Of a DNA stretch of 64,000 nucleotides, positions 39,813-47,916 are shown piece by piece. The translations under genes were made by a program, and so were the position numbers. Each line of letters begins with the position of its first letter. The stretch's first letter is position 1. The stretch covers positions 91,525 through 155,524 of the forward strand of contig JARGNI010000008.1 of NCBI GenBank assembly GCA_029213195.1, written 5' to 3'. This stretch comes from Verrucomicrobiales bacterium (GTDB lineage Bacteria; Verrucomicrobiota; Verrucomicrobiia; Verrucomicrobiales; DEV007). Below the pieces are notes generated by a model, which worked only from the letters and a program-made list of their open reading frames with translations, did not search any database and was not told the DNA's origin.

Positions 39813-40405
39813 CCCTGAAGTAGTCGCAGGGCCGCGCGCAACATTTCATCGGATTGAGTAATTTCTGCTGGAATTTTGTCGATCGCCTTCTGTGCCTCGC
39901 TCTGTTTGTAGCCCAGGGATATCAATGCTAACAAGGCATCGTTCTTTGCAATTTGATCGGGATTGAGGCTCGATTCAGCTTGAGCCTGCCAGGCTTCCTT
40001 GACCCCGACCTTGTCGCCGAGCTCCAACACGATTCTCTCTGCCGTCTTCTTTCCGAGACCCTTGATCTTGGAAATGGTCGTGATGTCGCCTGCGACAACA
40101 GCTCTCTTGAAATCTTCGGAAGTCATTCCGCTGAGCACTGACATGGCGACCTTGGGGCCGACTCCGGAAACCCGGTTGATGAGAAGTCGAAAGAGATCGC
40201 GGGAATCTTCGCTGGAGAAGCCATAGAGGGTCTGTTCCTGTTCGCGGATATGATGATGGGTCAGAACGCGCACGGTATCTCCCATGTTTCCGAATTGGGC
40301 TTCTCCCAGCATGGGGATCACCACCTCGTAGCCTACTCCACCGGCGAGAATGACCAGTCGCCCTGGCCAGCTTTCCTCAAGGGTGCCTTGTAAAAATGTA
40401 ATCAT
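39809..40405 (-). CDS. ruvA: Holliday junction branch migration protein RuvA
   Basis: RuvA tetramers bind Holliday junctions and load the RuvB motor. 198 residues with the three-domain layout: OB fold (MITFLQGTLEESWPGRLVILAGGVGYEV), tandem helix-hairpin-helix motifs (LINRVSGVGPKVAMSVLSGM and ISKIKGLGKKTAERIVLEL) and the C-terminal RuvB-contacting domain (DALLALISLGYKQSEAQKAI). ruvB and ruvC are not adjacent. The downstream unknown gene overlaps its stop by 4 bases. Confidence 0.96.
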   Translation of the reverse strand: MITFLQGTLEESWPGRLVILAGGVGYEVVIPMLGEAQFGNMGDTVRVLTHHHIREQEQTLYGFSSEDSRDLFRLLINRVSGVGPKVAMSVLSGMTSEDFKRAVVAGDITTISKIKGLGKKTAERIVLELGDKVGVKEAWQAQAESSLNPDQIAKNDALLALISLGYKQSEAQKAIDKIPAEITQSDEMLRAALRLLQG

Positions 40406-40440
40406 CGGTCTTTAGTTTCACCCAACCCCTTCCACACCAG

Positions 40441-41082
40441 ATGGCAACCGGATTTCCCGATTCTGCAAAACAACGCCTGTTGAGATTTTGGCTCGTTTCC
40501 CTTTTGGGGTTCCTCGCAATGTCCGATCATCACAGCGAAGATGCGGCGGCTCGGAAAGTCGGCTTTCTTCTCGAGGGAAGCTTTGAGGATCATGAGATCG
40601 CAAGAATGGCGGAGGGGGCCACGAAGACGGTCGTCGTGCCTTTTTATGAATGGGACTACGGGATCAGGGCTTTCTCCGAAGCCGAGTGGAAAAAGCGTGG
40701 GCTGACCTGGGAGAAAGTCGATGAATGGACGAAAGCTTCGACAAAGGAAATCATGGAAGAGGTGAAAGCGGATGTCATCCGTGATGAGAGAGGCATCGTC
40801 GAGTATGTGATTCTAGCCGACAAAAACCCCTTCCTGACCGGGCTGATCCTTTCGCCCGTGGTTCATGAGACCTATCGGGATCTTCTCGGAGATCGCATCC
40901 ATGCCATCCCCATTGATCGAAATCGGATTTACCTTTTCCCTGCCACAGGAGGATCGTTGAAAGAGTATGGACCTGCCCTTGTCGATGAGTTTCGTCGTGC
41001 ACCTCTCCCGGTGACGCTTGAAATTTTTCTTCTCGATGACTCGGGCTATCGCGTCGTCGGGGAATTGCGGCGCGGAGGCTGA
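40441..41082 (+). CDS. DUF1444-like protein of unknown function
   Basis: 213 residues. After a hydrophobic N-terminus (LLRFWLVSLLGFLAMS) the body resembles the DUF1444 pattern: ILSPVVHETYRDLLGDRIHAIPIDRNRIYLFPA. The true start could instead be the ATG at 40519, which would remove the hydrophobic part and make a cytoplasmic protein. Function unknown. It is divergent from ruvA and convergent with the second sulfatase. Confidence 0.7.
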   Translation: MATGFPDSAKQRLLRFWLVSLLGFLAMSDHHSEDAAARKVGFLLEGSFEDHEIARMAEGATKTVVVPFYEWDYGIRAFSEAEWKKRGLTWEKVDEWTKASTKEIMEEVKADVIRDERGIVEYVILADKNPFLTGLILSPVVHETYRDLLGDRIHAIPIDRNRIYLFPATGGSLKEYGPALVDEFRRAPLPVTLEIFLLDDSGYRVVGELRRGG

Positions 41083-41123
41083 TCACCAAACCTGCTCCGC
41101 TCCAGATCCCTGACTGCCTGGGA

Positions 41124-42485
41124 CTATTCCCAGGTCTCGAGCACCTTCCGCTCGGTAACGGGCCACCACTCGCGGATGATTTTTGCGAGCTTGGCGACGA
41201 CTTCTGGATTGTCAGCCGCGAGGTTCTTGTTCTCGTGGGGGTCTTCCAGGAGGTTGTAGAGCTGCGGGCGTTTTTCGGTGCGGGGATGAGACCAGGCATA
41301 GCGATTGACCTCCCCATCATAGGTCAGGAGCAGTTTCCACTCCCCTTGCACCACCCAGCGGTAAAGAAGAGAGTCCTCCGGCTTATGGACATTGGCGATG
41401 TCGTGAGCAAAGCCTTCGCCGAGAACGGTATCGCGAGGGGTGTCCTCTCCCGATTTCAGGATTGGCAGGAGGTTTAATCCGGGGAGTTCCTCCGGAATTT
41501 CGGCGCCCGCTGCAGCGAGCATAGTGGGAACGATATCGATACTGGATGCCAGTTGGTTCCCGCGATCACCAGGTTCGATCACCCCAGGCCAGGAATACAT
41601 GATGGGTTGTCGAGTGCCTCCTTCATTGGGGGACTGCTTGGAGCGAGGCGCATATTTCCCATTGTCGACACTCTGGATCCAACCGTTGTCACAGACGTAG
41701 ACGAAGAGAGTGTTCTCGGTGAGCCCTTTCTCATCGACATAGTCGATCAACTCCCCACAGGTTTGGTCGAACCACTCGCACATCGCGTAGTAGCGAGCGA
41801 CAAAATCAGAATCGACTTTGGCGCGATACTTATCGAACAGCTCCTTGGGAGGGTTGTGAGGGGTATGGGGGAGAAAGGGAGCATACCAGACATAGAAGGG
41901 CTTCTCTTCGGCAATGGAGTGGTCGATGAAGTCAAAGACAGGCTTCATGCCCTCCCGACCAATCTTGAGACCATCGTCTCCATGTCGACCTCCGGGTTTC
42001 GGGAATCCCCGAGTCATCCCGTGGGTGAATCCACCACGTTGGAAACTTCCTTCCCACCATTTTCCAGACTGGTGACTGAGGTAGCCTTTCTCCCCAAGCA
42101 TCCGGCCGATCGTGGGAAGACGATCGACATTGGCGATCAGGATTTCACGAAGCTTGTCATACTCCGGTCCGGACTTTTTCCCATTCGTGAGTTTGGGTGA
42201 CGGATCGTTCCCGCTGATCATGTGCTCGTGGGTGTAGCGACCCGTCGCAAGTGTCATGAGGGAGGGCCGGCAGAGCGCCGTGGGAACGTAGCCGCGACGG
42301 AAAACCGCACTGCGCTCTGCGAGACGATCCAGATGCGGAGTCTCGATATGCTCGTGTCCCATGAAACCATAGTCGGTCCAGGACTGATCATCGGAAAGGA
42401 TCAGGACGATGTTTGGGGGAGCATCTTTGCCAAATGACCAGGAGGCTGTGAGAAAGAGCAGACCGAAAAGCAGGGGTTTGATCAT
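41124..42485 (-). CDS. Exported sulfatase (S1 family, CRPSL formylglycine site)
   Basis: The ATG at 42485 (MIKPLLFGLLFLTASWSFG) begins a signal peptide; the track start is 12 residues upstream. The core has NIVLILSDDQSWTDYGFMGH (metal Asp pair), VPTALCRPSLMTLATG where C-R-P-S-L replaces the usual CxPSR, YAPFLPHTPHNPP and VYVCDNGWIQS for the other metal ligands, and NEGGTRQPIMYSWPG. About 453 residues. Only the last motif residue (Leu instead of Arg) is unusual; the Cys needed for formylglycine is present. It is distinct from the sulfatase at 31481 and probably has a different substrate. Confidence 0.93.
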   Translation of the reverse strand: MIKPLLFGLLFLTASWSFGKDAPPNIVLILSDDQSWTDYGFMGHEHIETPHLDRLAERSAVFRRGYVPTALCRPSLMTLATGRYTHEHMISGNDPSPKLTNGKKSGPEYDKLREILIANVDRLPTIGRMLGEKGYLSHQSGKWWEGSFQRGGFTHGMTRGFPKPGGRHGDDGLKIGREGMKPVFDFIDHSIAEEKPFYVWYAPFLPHTPHNPPKELFDKYRAKVDSDFVARYYAMCEWFDQTCGELIDYVDEKGLTENTLFVYVCDNGWIQSVDNGKYAPRSKQSPNEGGTRQPIMYSWPGVIEPGDRGNQLASSIDIVPTMLAAAGAEIPEELPGLNLLPILKSGEDTPRDTVLGEGFAHDIANVHKPEDSLLYRWVVQGEWKLLLTYDGEVNRYAWSHPRTEKRPQLYNLLEDPHENKNLAADNPEVVAKLAKIIREWWPVTERKVLETWE

Positions 42486-42616
42486 AGAGAGAAACAACCA
42501 CCGGGCTCCGGGAATTGTCAATTTCGAGCCGGGTCTCCCTGCTCCGCAATGACGGGGGAATGCTTCCGATCGAGAAAAGCCTGTTCCGGATCGGGAAACC
42601 TAACGGGATGAATTTC

Positions 42617-42645
42617 TTGAAAAATTATCATAACTTCCATAAATT
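42617..42645 (+). promoter_or_regulatory. Candidate promoter abutting the hybrid kinase start
   Basis: TTGAAA, 17-base spacer, TAAATT, seven bases, ATG at 42653. The surrounding 50 bases are A/T-rich, unlike coding sequence, which argues that translation starts here and not at the upstream ATGs in the ORF track. No Shine-Dalgarno sequence is present. Confidence 0.5.
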
Positions 42646-42652
42646 CAATAAG

Positions 42653-44191
42653 ATGAAGCCGCATTCCTCTAAATCTGGATTTTCACCTCCAAAAGATCCT
42701 GTTGTTCATCCGCCCGTGGCGATTCCGGTGCACGACGAAACCGCGACCGCGGTTTCGCCGGTTTCGCCGGTTTCGCCGGTTTCGCCGGTTTCGCCGGTTT
42801 CGCCGGTTTCTGCTGCTTCTGAGGCGGAAGAGACGATTCGTCAACTGGAGAGGGTGGTGTCGGAGTTCATGATCAAGTATCCGTCGCACACCCAAAAGAT
42901 TCCTTCGATCCGTCCGGGTGAGCATCCGTTGATCTCGTTTGTTCGGTCCATGGCGGCATCGATGGCCGCCAAGCAGGAAGATCTCGAGGCGCTCAATGAG
43001 CAGGTCATCGAAGTGGCTGCTGAAAAGGAGCGTTTTCTAGCGAACATGAGTCACGAGGTTCGCACCCCCATGAATGGCATCTTCGGGCTCGTAAACCTCC
43101 TGCTCGAGATGGATCTGGAACCGGTGCAACGCGAATACCTGGAGACGATTCATGCGTCGAGTGAGTCTCTTCTGAACATCCTCGATGACATCCTCGACTA
43201 TGCGAAGCTGAACGCGAATGAAGTGAAGCTGCGACCGAGAAAGTTCGATATCAATAAGCTGATCCGCGACGTCCTGCTCGTCTATCAACCGACGGCGGAA
43301 AAGAAGTCGATTCGACTTTCGGCCACGATTTGTGAAACGCTGCCCGACGAATTCCTCGCCGACGATCTCCGTCTCAAGCAGGTCCTTTCGAACTTGGTGA
43401 GCAATGCCATCAAGTTCACTGACGAAGGTGAGGTCGCAGTGACGGTGCAGCCCATTGCAAAATCAGGCCGAAACCAATTGCTGTTTCGAGTCAGCGACAG
43501 CGGAATCGGGATTTCATCGGATGCCGGTAAGGATCTCTTTGCTCCGTTTCGACAGGTCGAAGAGGGGTCCGAAAGGAGATATGAAGGAACCGGTCTCGGT
43601 CTCGCTATTTCCAGCAATCTGGTCGAACTCATGGGAGGGCAGATCTGGTTTGAAAGTGAACTCGGCCGAGGCACTACCTTCTACTTTGGGATCGATTTCG
43701 AACTCCCTGCGGAGGAACCCGAAGAATTGCCGTCCTTTGTTTCTCGAGGACGCCTTGGCGACATTCGAGGCCAGGAGTCAGCGGATACCGAAAAAGTTCG
43801 TGTCCTCCTGGTCGAGGATAACAAGGTGAATCAGAAAGTCGCTTCCCTCACCTTGGAGCAGCTTGGTTGCGAGGTCACGATTGCGAATCACGGACAGGAG
43901 GCCGTCGAGTTGGCCGATGGTCCCATTCTCTTTGATCTTATCTGCATGGATGTGAACATGCCGGTGATGGATGGGATGGAGGCGTCGAAAGCGATTCGAG
44001 AGCTTGATCACGAAAACGCGTCGTGCCGCATCCTCGCCATGACCGGAATGGCCTTTGAGGAGGATCGCGAAAGATGCCTTGCCTCGGGAATGAACGAAGT
44101 CATCACCAAGCCATTCGAACTCGCCGACCTTCGCAAGGAAGTGGAAATGGTCAAGAGCGACAGAGCCGGAAGCATGGTGCTTCCGGCCTAG
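42653..44191 (+). CDS. Hybrid histidine kinase/response regulator without input domain
   Basis: Start at 42653 (MKPHSSKSGFSPPK) chosen because the region before it looks like a promoter; alternatives are 42608 and 42515. The ~100-residue N-terminus is disordered with six SPV repeats. A coiled coil leads to the HisKA box (FLANMSHEVRTPMNG, phospho-His), then the HATPase domain: NLVSNAIKFTD (N box), DSGIGIS (G1) and GTGLGLAIS (G2). The C-terminal receiver has VLLVEDNKVNQ, CMDVNMPVMDG (phospho-Asp) and a late Lys in ITKPFE. No transmembrane, PAS or GAF domain is present, so it is cytoplasmic and its signal must come from a partner. No response regulator gene is adjacent. Confidence 0.92.
   Translation: MKPHSSKSGFSPPKDPVVHPPVAIPVHDETATAVSPVSPVSPVSPVSPVSPVSAASEAEETIRQLERVVSEFMIKYPSHTQKIPSIRPGEHPLISFVRSMAASMAAKQEDLEALNEQVIEVAAEKERFLANMSHEVRTPMNGIFGLVNLLLEMDLEPVQREYLETIHASSESLLNILDDILDYAKLNANEVKLRPRKFDINKLIRDVLLVYQPTAEKKSIRLSATICETLPDEFLADDLRLKQVLSNLVSNAIKFTDEGEVAVTVQPIAKSGRNQLLFRVSDSGIGISSDAGKDLFAPFRQVEEGSERRYEGTGLGLAISSNLVELMGGQIWFESELGRGTTFYFGIDFELPAEEPEELPSFVSRGRLGDIRGQESADTEKVRVLLVEDNKVNQKVASLTLEQLGCEVTIANHGQEAVELADGPILFDLICMDVNMPVMDGMEASKAIRELDHENASCRILAMTGMAFEEDRERCLASGMNEVITKPFELADLRKEVEMVKSDRAGSMVLPA
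42753..42806 (+). repeat. Nine-base tandem repeat coding VSP/SPV tripeptides
   Basis: Six perfect copies of TTTCGCCGG in the disordered N-terminus of the hybrid kinase. A 9-bp inverted repeat (CGAAACCGC / GCGGTTTCG, 42736-42757) abuts its 5' end, which could favour strand slippage. Confidence 0.95.
44166..44188. repeat. Perfect 10-bp inverted repeat at the end of the hybrid kinase gene
   Basis: GCCGGAAGCA, three-base loop, TGCTTCCGGC, ending at the stop codon of the kinase gene and 22 bases from the end of the convergent M16 gene. It may slow both transcripts; there is no T tract on either side. Confidence 0.7.
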
Positions 44192-44210
44192 CAAGTAGCT
44201 GCAATCCCGC

Positions 44211-47051
44211 CTATTCGGCTTTGGGTCTGATCGTTACGTTGACCTGGGTGTCGGCACCGAGGAACTCCTTGGCCAGGGCATTCACCTCATCGACGGTGAT
44301 GGCCTTGTAGTCGTCCACAAAGCTCCGGGACCACTCGAGGCGCTCCGGATATTCCTGGCTACTCTCGAGAACGCTGCCGAGCCAATAGCGATTCGTTCGG
44401 CGCATTTCCTCGATTTGCACGACCTGTGGTTTCTTGGCGCGCTCCAGCTCGTCTTCGGTGATGGATTTGCCGCTCGAAAGTTCTTTAGCGATCTCGGAAA
44501 TTACCTGGGTGACCGACTCGGCCTGATCCGGATCCACCGTAACCGAGGCGAAAAGGTATCCATAGCCGGTCCATGTATCGCTGGGAAGGTTGTGCGCGAA
44601 TGGGCTGTAGGCGTCGCCCAGCTCTTCCCGAATCTTGATGCGAAGTCGATCGTCGAGAATGGCCGAGAGCACACTGAGCCGCCGGGATTTCTTGATGTCG
44701 TAGATATCAGTGGTCGGCCAGTGGACGACCGCCATTCCCTTGGGAATCTCGGATTCAAACTCGAAATTCTTCGTGGTTGCTCCGGGGAAGGACACCTTGC
44801 GTTGTTTCGAATAGTCCGGCTTCTCGGCAGATCGATCCGGCAGCGACCCGAAGGTTTCGGCGAGCGCCTTCTTGGTCGTGTCCACGTCGATGTCTCCCAC
44901 CACACTGATTTCAAGGTAGCCCTCCTGCAATTCTGGGAGGACCCATTCGCGAGCTTGTTCGAGTGTCAGCTTTTCAACCGCTTCTCGAGGAGGATAGCCG
45001 AAGCGTGGGTCATTGCCGTGAAGAAAGGCGGCGACTTCGTCCTGCGCAAATCCTCCCGGAGTCCGCTCCAGTTGTTGATAGAGATAGTCGAGGGCTCTGC
45101 GGAACTCCGTAGCCGCCTCCGATCGAAATCCAGGATTGGTAAGATAGGCCCGCATCAGGACGAGTTGGGTGCGCAGATCCTCGGGAGTGGTCGCTCCCGT
45201 GAGGATGAAGGCGTCGTTGTCGACATCGAAACGAACGTCGACGGACTCGCCGGCAAAAAGTTGCTTGAGGTCGTCCTGGCTGTGCGCTTCCAGGCCTCCC
45301 TTGGAGAAAACGCTGGAGAGAAAGAAAGAGAGTCCTGGTGTCGGTTCATTGAGAAGTCCCGATCCAATTCGAGCCTTCACATAGACGACATTGTCTTCGT
45401 AATCAGTGGGCTTGAGACTGGCGTGAACTCCGTTGGCGAACTCGAGCTGGGTGATGTCGAGATCCTCAACCTTGGATTCGTTTTTGACCTCGCCTGCCTC
45501 CGGAAGATCATTGTAGGCAAATTCGGTGATGGCGACCTCCTCGGGAGCCGCTACGGCGACCGACTCACTGGAACGGTAAGCCTTCTCGATGGCCGCGAGG
45601 GCATCATCCTCGATTACGGCATTTCCGGAGACGAGGACCATGGTTTCATCGGTGTTGAGCCAAAGATCGCGAAGCACTTCCTGGCAGCTCTCGGTCGTGA
45701 TGCTTTCCAGCACTTTGGTGACCCGAGGGAGGTCGTCTGCGGGATTGGTGAAGACCCGGCGCTGTCCGATGCGTCGCGCAATTTCGTTGGCGAGGTCACG
45801 GGATTTCCGGGTTCCCATCTGCCGGGCCGCTTCTTCATAGAGCTTCGCGATAACGGCCTTGGATTCCTCCAGTTCATTCTCGGTGAACCCGAACTCGAGA
45901 GCACGTCGGAGTTCCTGCTCGATCAGAGCAATCGCTTCGTCCCAATTCTCCGGGGTGCAGTCCGCGTCGATCGAACCGTAGAGAGCAAATCCGAGATCGA
46001 AGAAATCTCCGACGTGCATCGATGCCGAACTGATCGGGGAATCTTCCTTCTTGGCGAGTCTTTCCAATCGTCGATTCACGATGCGGCCGGCGATCATCCG
46101 CTTGAGATCGCCCTCGCGACGGGCGCTGTCGTCCGCAGGGTCGATTCGGGACTTCAGGGCCTCGATCGAGACCGAGGTTTCTCCGGCTTCTTCTTCGTAG
46201 TGGTAGTGGGTTGCGAATTCTCGATTCGAAACCGTGCCCATCTCGGGAGCTTCGCGTTTCTCTCGCGATTCCATGTCGGCGAAGTGTTTCTGGATCAGCT
46301 CCTTGGCAGAGTCTACCTCGATATCACCGACAACCACCAACGCCATTCGATTGGCGGTGTACCAGTTCTCATAGAACTCGACGAAGCGCTCGCGGGGAGC
46401 ATTCTGAATCACCTCCTCGGTGCCGATGGGGAGACGGCGGCTGAGTCGATGTTCGGGGAAGGCGAATTTCAATTGCTCGACAAAGGTCCTCCAGCTGACC
46501 GAATCACGCGTCCGCTTCTCGCTCATGATAACCCCGCGTTCGTCTTCGATTTCGTCCGGGAGAAGCAGCATCCCGTCGGCGTAGTCTCGGAGGAGTTGAA
46601 TTCCCTCGTCGATCATTTTTTCCTCGGAGTTGGGAAGCTCGAGTTTGTAGACCGTTTCGTTGAAAGAAGTGTGTGCGTTGGTGTGGTTGCCAAAGCCCAT
46701 TCCGAGGCGCTGAAAATACTCGACCATTTCTCCAGCTGGGAAATTGGTGGTTCCGTTGAAAGCCATGTGCTCGAGGAAGTGCGCAAGCCCCTGCTGGTTG
46801 TCGGCCTCCATCAAGGATCCGGCATCGACGTAGAGGCGCAGACTGACTCGATTGGGAGGTTCTTCGTTCGGAAGGATCGCGTAGCGCAATCCGTTCTCGA
46901 GAACTCCCCAGGTCACGGCGGCATCGGTTGGAATGTCACTCCCTTCGTGGGCAAGCGGAATGGGATTGTTCGGAGCAGGGGTTTCCTGGGCGGACGCAGG
47001 GATCAGTGCTGCGGGCAGGAGCAGAGAGAAGAGCAGGGATTTACGGATCAT
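44211..47051 (-). CDS. Periplasmic M16 (pitrilysin family) zinc metalloprotease
   Basis: 946 residues with a signal peptide (MIRKSLLFSLLLPAALIPASA). The N-terminal half has the inverse zinc motif HFLEHMAFNG (HxxEH) and the downstream third-ligand region ERGVIMSEKRTRD. The second, inactive half has the family segments GYPPREAVEKLTLEQAREWVL and EELGDAYSPFAHN. Fused two-half M16B/PqqL-like enzymes degrade peptides in the periplasm. Substrate unknown. The 892-residue plus-strand ORF is its shadow. Confidence 0.94.
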   Translation of the reverse strand: MIRKSLLFSLLLPAALIPASAQETPAPNNPIPLAHEGSDIPTDAAVTWGVLENGLRYAILPNEEPPNRVSLRLYVDAGSLMEADNQQGLAHFLEHMAFNGTTNFPAGEMVEYFQRLGMGFGNHTNAHTSFNETVYKLELPNSEEKMIDEGIQLLRDYADGMLLLPDEIEDERGVIMSEKRTRDSVSWRTFVEQLKFAFPEHRLSRRLPIGTEEVIQNAPRERFVEFYENWYTANRMALVVVGDIEVDSAKELIQKHFADMESREKREAPEMGTVSNREFATHYHYEEEAGETSVSIEALKSRIDPADDSARREGDLKRMIAGRIVNRRLERLAKKEDSPISSASMHVGDFFDLGFALYGSIDADCTPENWDEAIALIEQELRRALEFGFTENELEESKAVIAKLYEEAARQMGTRKSRDLANEIARRIGQRRVFTNPADDLPRVTKVLESITTESCQEVLRDLWLNTDETMVLVSGNAVIEDDALAAIEKAYRSSESVAVAAPEEVAITEFAYNDLPEAGEVKNESKVEDLDITQLEFANGVHASLKPTDYEDNVVYVKARIGSGLLNEPTPGLSFFLSSVFSKGGLEAHSQDDLKQLFAGESVDVRFDVDNDAFILTGATTPEDLRTQLVLMRAYLTNPGFRSEAATEFRRALDYLYQQLERTPGGFAQDEVAAFLHGNDPRFGYPPREAVEKLTLEQAREWVLPELQEGYLEISVVGDIDVDTTKKALAETFGSLPDRSAEKPDYSKQRKVSFPGATTKNFEFESEIPKGMAVVHWPTTDIYDIKKSRRLSVLSAILDDRLRIKIREELGDAYSPFAHNLPSDTWTGYGYLFASVTVDPDQAESVTQVISEIAKELSSGKSITEDELERAKKPQVVQIEEMRRTNRYWLGSVLESSQEYPERLEWSRSFVDDYKAITVDEVNALAKEFLGADTQVNVTIRPKAE

Positions 47052-47109
47052 AGTTCGAGGGGGAAAGCGAGTGAGAGAGGGGTTTTTGTCTGAGAATCTG
47101 GATCAGGAA

Positions 47110-47883
47110 TCAGCGTCGATTGAATCGGACGCAATCCGCATAGGATACGCCTCGACCCCCAAAAATGTCCAATGCACTTCCGATCGTGAGATCGACGTGA
47201 CCGCGGCTGAGACGATCGACCAGTTCGAGGTCGGAGAGGGAGGACGCTCCCCCGGCGTAAGTGAGGGGAACTCGCCCCCAGTCGCCAAGCAATTTGACCA
47301 ACTCTTCGTCGATACCGCCACACTTCCCTTCGACGTCGGCGGCGTGGATCAGGAATTCGGCACAGGAGGACGCAAGGGAGTCGAGTGTGTCGTGGGATAC
47401 GGGGACATTGGTGAGGGTCTGCCAACGGTTCATTGCGACGACCCATCCCTCGTCGACTCGACGGCAACTGAGATCGATGACCAGTCGATCGCTTCCTACG
47501 GCTTCGACGAGTCTCTTCAGCTGATCCGGTTGAAACCGTCCCTCGGAATCAAACAGGCACGAAGTGGCGATGACGTGAGAAGCTCCCGCTTCGATCCAGG
47601 ATGCGGCATTTTCCGGTCGGATGCCCCCTCCCAGCTGCAGTCCGTTCGGGTAGGCGGCCAGGGCATTCTTCGCTGCCTCTTCATTTCCGGGGCCCAGTTG
47701 GATGACGTGTCCTCCCTCGAGCTTGTCCTGCGCGTAGAGTTCGGCAAAATATTCCGGTGCCTTGTCACTGATGTGATTGGTCTCCAGCGCGGACTCATCC
47801 GAGTTGAGCGTTCCGCCCACGATCTGTTTCACCTGGCCTTCATGAAGGTCGATGCAGGGGCGAAAGCGCGTCCGGGAGCTCAT
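47110..47883 (-). CDS. hisA: HisA of eukaryotic type (ProFAR isomerase)
   Basis: HisA converts ProFAR to PRFAR in histidine synthesis. This 257-residue protein has the pattern of fungal and plant HIS6/HisA rather than bacterial HisA: FRPCIDLHEGQVKQIVGGTL at the start, HVIQLGPGNEEAAKNAL, LQLGGGI, VIDLSCRRVDEGWVVAMNRWQTLT, FLIHAADVEGKCGGID and SALDIFGG. TIM barrel with the catalytic Asp in CIDLH. It lies 33 bases downstream of the glycosyltransferase gene rather than in a his operon; hisF is 10 kb away at 58002. Confidence 0.93.
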   Translation of the reverse strand: MSSRTRFRPCIDLHEGQVKQIVGGTLNSDESALETNHISDKAPEYFAELYAQDKLEGGHVIQLGPGNEEAAKNALAAYPNGLQLGGGIRPENAASWIEAGASHVIATSCLFDSEGRFQPDQLKRLVEAVGSDRLVIDLSCRRVDEGWVVAMNRWQTLTNVPVSHDTLDSLASSCAEFLIHAADVEGKCGGIDEELVKLLGDWGRVPLTYAGGASSLSDLELVDRLSRGHVDLTIGSALDIFGGRGVSYADCVRFNRR

Positions 47884-47916
47884 CTGGAAGAAAGAAGCGG
47901 GAAAAAAGGGGGAGAT

